Assembly: GCA_963808455.1 (NCBI GenBank)
Contig: CAWEHT010000440.1
Location: 1-17,856, forward strand
From: CAWEHT01 sp963808455
GTDB taxonomy: Bacteria; Chloroflexota; Anaerolineae; CG2-30-64-16
Direction of reading: 5' to 3'
Length of the DNA: 17,856 nucleotides
Shown here one piece after another: positions 16,588 to 17,856 of this stretch; within the stretch, counting starts at the first letter, position 1, and each line of letters begins with the position of its first letter. Below the pieces are notes generated by a model. It saw nothing but the letters and a program-made list of their open reading frames with translations. It was not told the DNA's origin and ran no database searches. Both the position numbers and the translations under genes were made by a program.

Positions 16588-17856
16588 ATGTTGCGACCTC
16601 GAGGGGTCTTGCTTTTCATCGCCCTGTTGGCGTTGGCGGCCGTTGCGTCGGGATGCAACGCCGCCGGGACGGGGCGCACATGGGTCGAGCGAGGGCGCGC
16701 GGCGTTGGCAAGCGCGGTCCCGGGCGTTATCGCGTCGCCGGATCCCCCGCCGGCGACGCCGCTGCCCACCCCGCAGGATCTGGCTCCTGCCGTGGGCGCG
16801 CCCTCGAGCGCGCCCACGGCCCCGCCGACGATCGAGATCACGATCCCGTCGGGGCAGGACAATGAGAGCCAGATACTGGAGGCCGTCTACCAGAAGGTCG
16901 GCCCCTCCGTGGTCAACGTGTTCAACCTCGCGCACACTTCGGATCTGCCTGGCGCAGCCGACCCGGTCCCCCAAGGGGAAGGCTCGGGCTTTGTCTGGGA
17001 TGCGCAAGGGCACATCATCACCAACGATCACGTGGTGCGCGATGCGGAGCAGCTACAGGTCACGTTTGCCGACGGCTCCGAGGTGGATGCGACGCTCGTA
17101 GGCGATGACCCGGACAGCGACCTGGCAGTCATCAAGGTGGACCCCAACCTGGTGACACTGGTGCCCGTGGAGTTGGGGAACATCGATGAAGTGCGCGTCG
17201 GCGAGAAAGCCATCGCCATCGGCAATCCGTTCGGCCTGGCTGGCACGATGACGCAGGGCATTGTCAGCACGCTGGGGCGGAGCATCCCGGCTATCACGGG
17301 GTTCAATATTCCCCAGGCCATCCAGACCGACGCGGCCATCAATCCCGGCAATTCCGGCGGGCCGCTGCTGAACGAGCGGGGCCAGGTAATCGGCATCAAC
17401 GCGCAGATCCGCTCGGACACGCGCAGCAATACCGGCGTTGGCTTTGCCATCCCGATCAGCATCGTGCAGCGGGTCGTGCCGGCGTTGATCAAAGATGGAC
17501 AATACCATCACGCCTACCTGGGCATCCAGGGCGGCGACTACTCGCGCGCCTGGTCGACGGCCCTTGCGCTGCCAAAGGATGCCCGCGGCGCCTACGTGGA
17601 AAGTATCATCGATGGTAGCCCCACGGCGCGCGCCGGGCTGCGCGCGGGCAACACGGACACGAAGATCCTGTTGCTGCTCGACGCCGGTGGGGCGCCCGAA
17701 TATCTGAAGAAAGGTGGCGACCTCATCCTCGCCATCGACGGCCGGCCGATGGCAGGCATGGATGACGTTCTGGTATATCTGGAGCGCTTCTGCTCTCCGG
17801 GGCAGACGATCCAGCTCTCGGTGCTACGGGCGGACGGCAGGCCGGCAACGATTCAA
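16588..17856 (+). CDS. HtrA/DegP-type serine protease, lipoprotein, 3' end beyond window
   Basis: The frame stays open from ATG 16588 to the window end, giving 423 residues without a stop. Residues 5-22 are a hydrophobic signal ending in a lipobox (VASGC), so C23 should be lipidated and the protease held on the outer face of the membrane. A Pro/Ala-rich linker (about 45-85) follows. The trypsin-like domain holds the triad H148 (TNDHVV), D178 (DSDLAV) and S256 (NPGNSGGPL). A PDZ domain begins near 309 (AYLGIQGGDYS) and continues with GAYVESIIDGSPTARAGL, GGDLILAIDGRPM and LERFCSPGQTIQLSVLR. It carries an insertion between AGLRAG and GGDLI. HtrA proteases degrade misfolded envelope proteins. The Shine-Dalgarno sequence is weak (GGGG, 8 bases). 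Confidence 0.95.
   Translation, partial: MLRPRGVLLFIALLALAAVASGCNAAGTGRTWVERGRAALASAVPGVIASPDPPPATPLPTPQDLAPAVGAPSSAPTAPPTIEITIPSGQDNESQILEAVYQKVGPSVVNVFNLAHTSDLPGAADPVPQGEGSGFVWDAQGHIITNDHVVRDAEQLQVTFADGSEVDATLVGDDPDSDLAVIKVDPNLVTLVPVELGNIDEVRVGEKAIAIGNPFGLAGTMTQGIVSTLGRSIPAITGFNIPQAIQTDAAINPGNSGGPLLNERGQVIGINAQIRSDTRSNTGVGFAIPISIVQRVVPALIKDGQYHHAYLGIQGGDYSRAWSTALALPKDARGAYVESIIDGSPTARAGLRAGNTDTKILLLLDAGGAPEYLKKGGDLILAIDGRPMAGMDDVLVYLERFCSPGQTIQLSVLRADGRPATIQ

Overview
The window is a high-GC chromosomal segment from a bacterium that I think is most likely a member of the Chloroflexota (Anaerolineae-like). This is inference from gene content: a Lon-family protease without the classical N-terminal domain, a double zinc-ribbon protein, a type 2 IPP isomerase beside a GGPP-synthase-like enzyme, a geranylgeranyl-reductase-type flavoprotein, a YugP-type membrane metallopeptidase and a lipoprotein HtrA. 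No rRNA, tRNA, CRISPR array or intact mobile element was seen.

Layout. (1) 1-202 is unassigned sequence abutting a 5'-truncated lon gene (about 203-1335, +). (2) 1375-3036 (+) holds two unrecognised membrane-associated proteins. (3) 3037-3522 is non-coding and contains a 9-bp tandem repeat. (4) 7764-3523 (-) is a compact four-gene unit: type 2 IPP isomerase (fni), polyprenyl diphosphate synthase, a DUF362 protein and an alpha/alpha-toroid protein. (5) 7897-8833 (+) holds acyl carrier protein, then a double zinc-ribbon protein with its own promoter and terminator. (6) 11548-9055 (-) is a Lon-like AAA+ protease, divergent from (7) 11689-13404 (+), a YbaK-type deacylase followed by a geranylgeranyl reductase. 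(8) 13405-13667 is a regulatory-looking leader with five contiguous 11-bp repeats, a stable hairpin and a short leader ORF, followed by dnaK (13668-15605). (9) 15678-16370 is a YugP-like metallopeptidase. (10) 16588 to the window end is an HtrA/DegP-type lipoprotein protease, cut off by the window edge.

Two themes run through the window. One is protein quality control: Lon remnant, Lon-like protease, DnaK, YugP and HtrA. The other is isoprenoid metabolism: fni, the prenyl synthase and geranylgeranyl reductase, with the DUF362 and toroid proteins as unexplained operon partners.

Ten single-base reading-frame breaks fall in seven genes, while the other eight are clean. Most breaks lie in GC-rich repeats or homopolymers, so sequencing or assembly error is the most economical explanation. 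Interrupted genes are therefore annotated across their full inferred extent.
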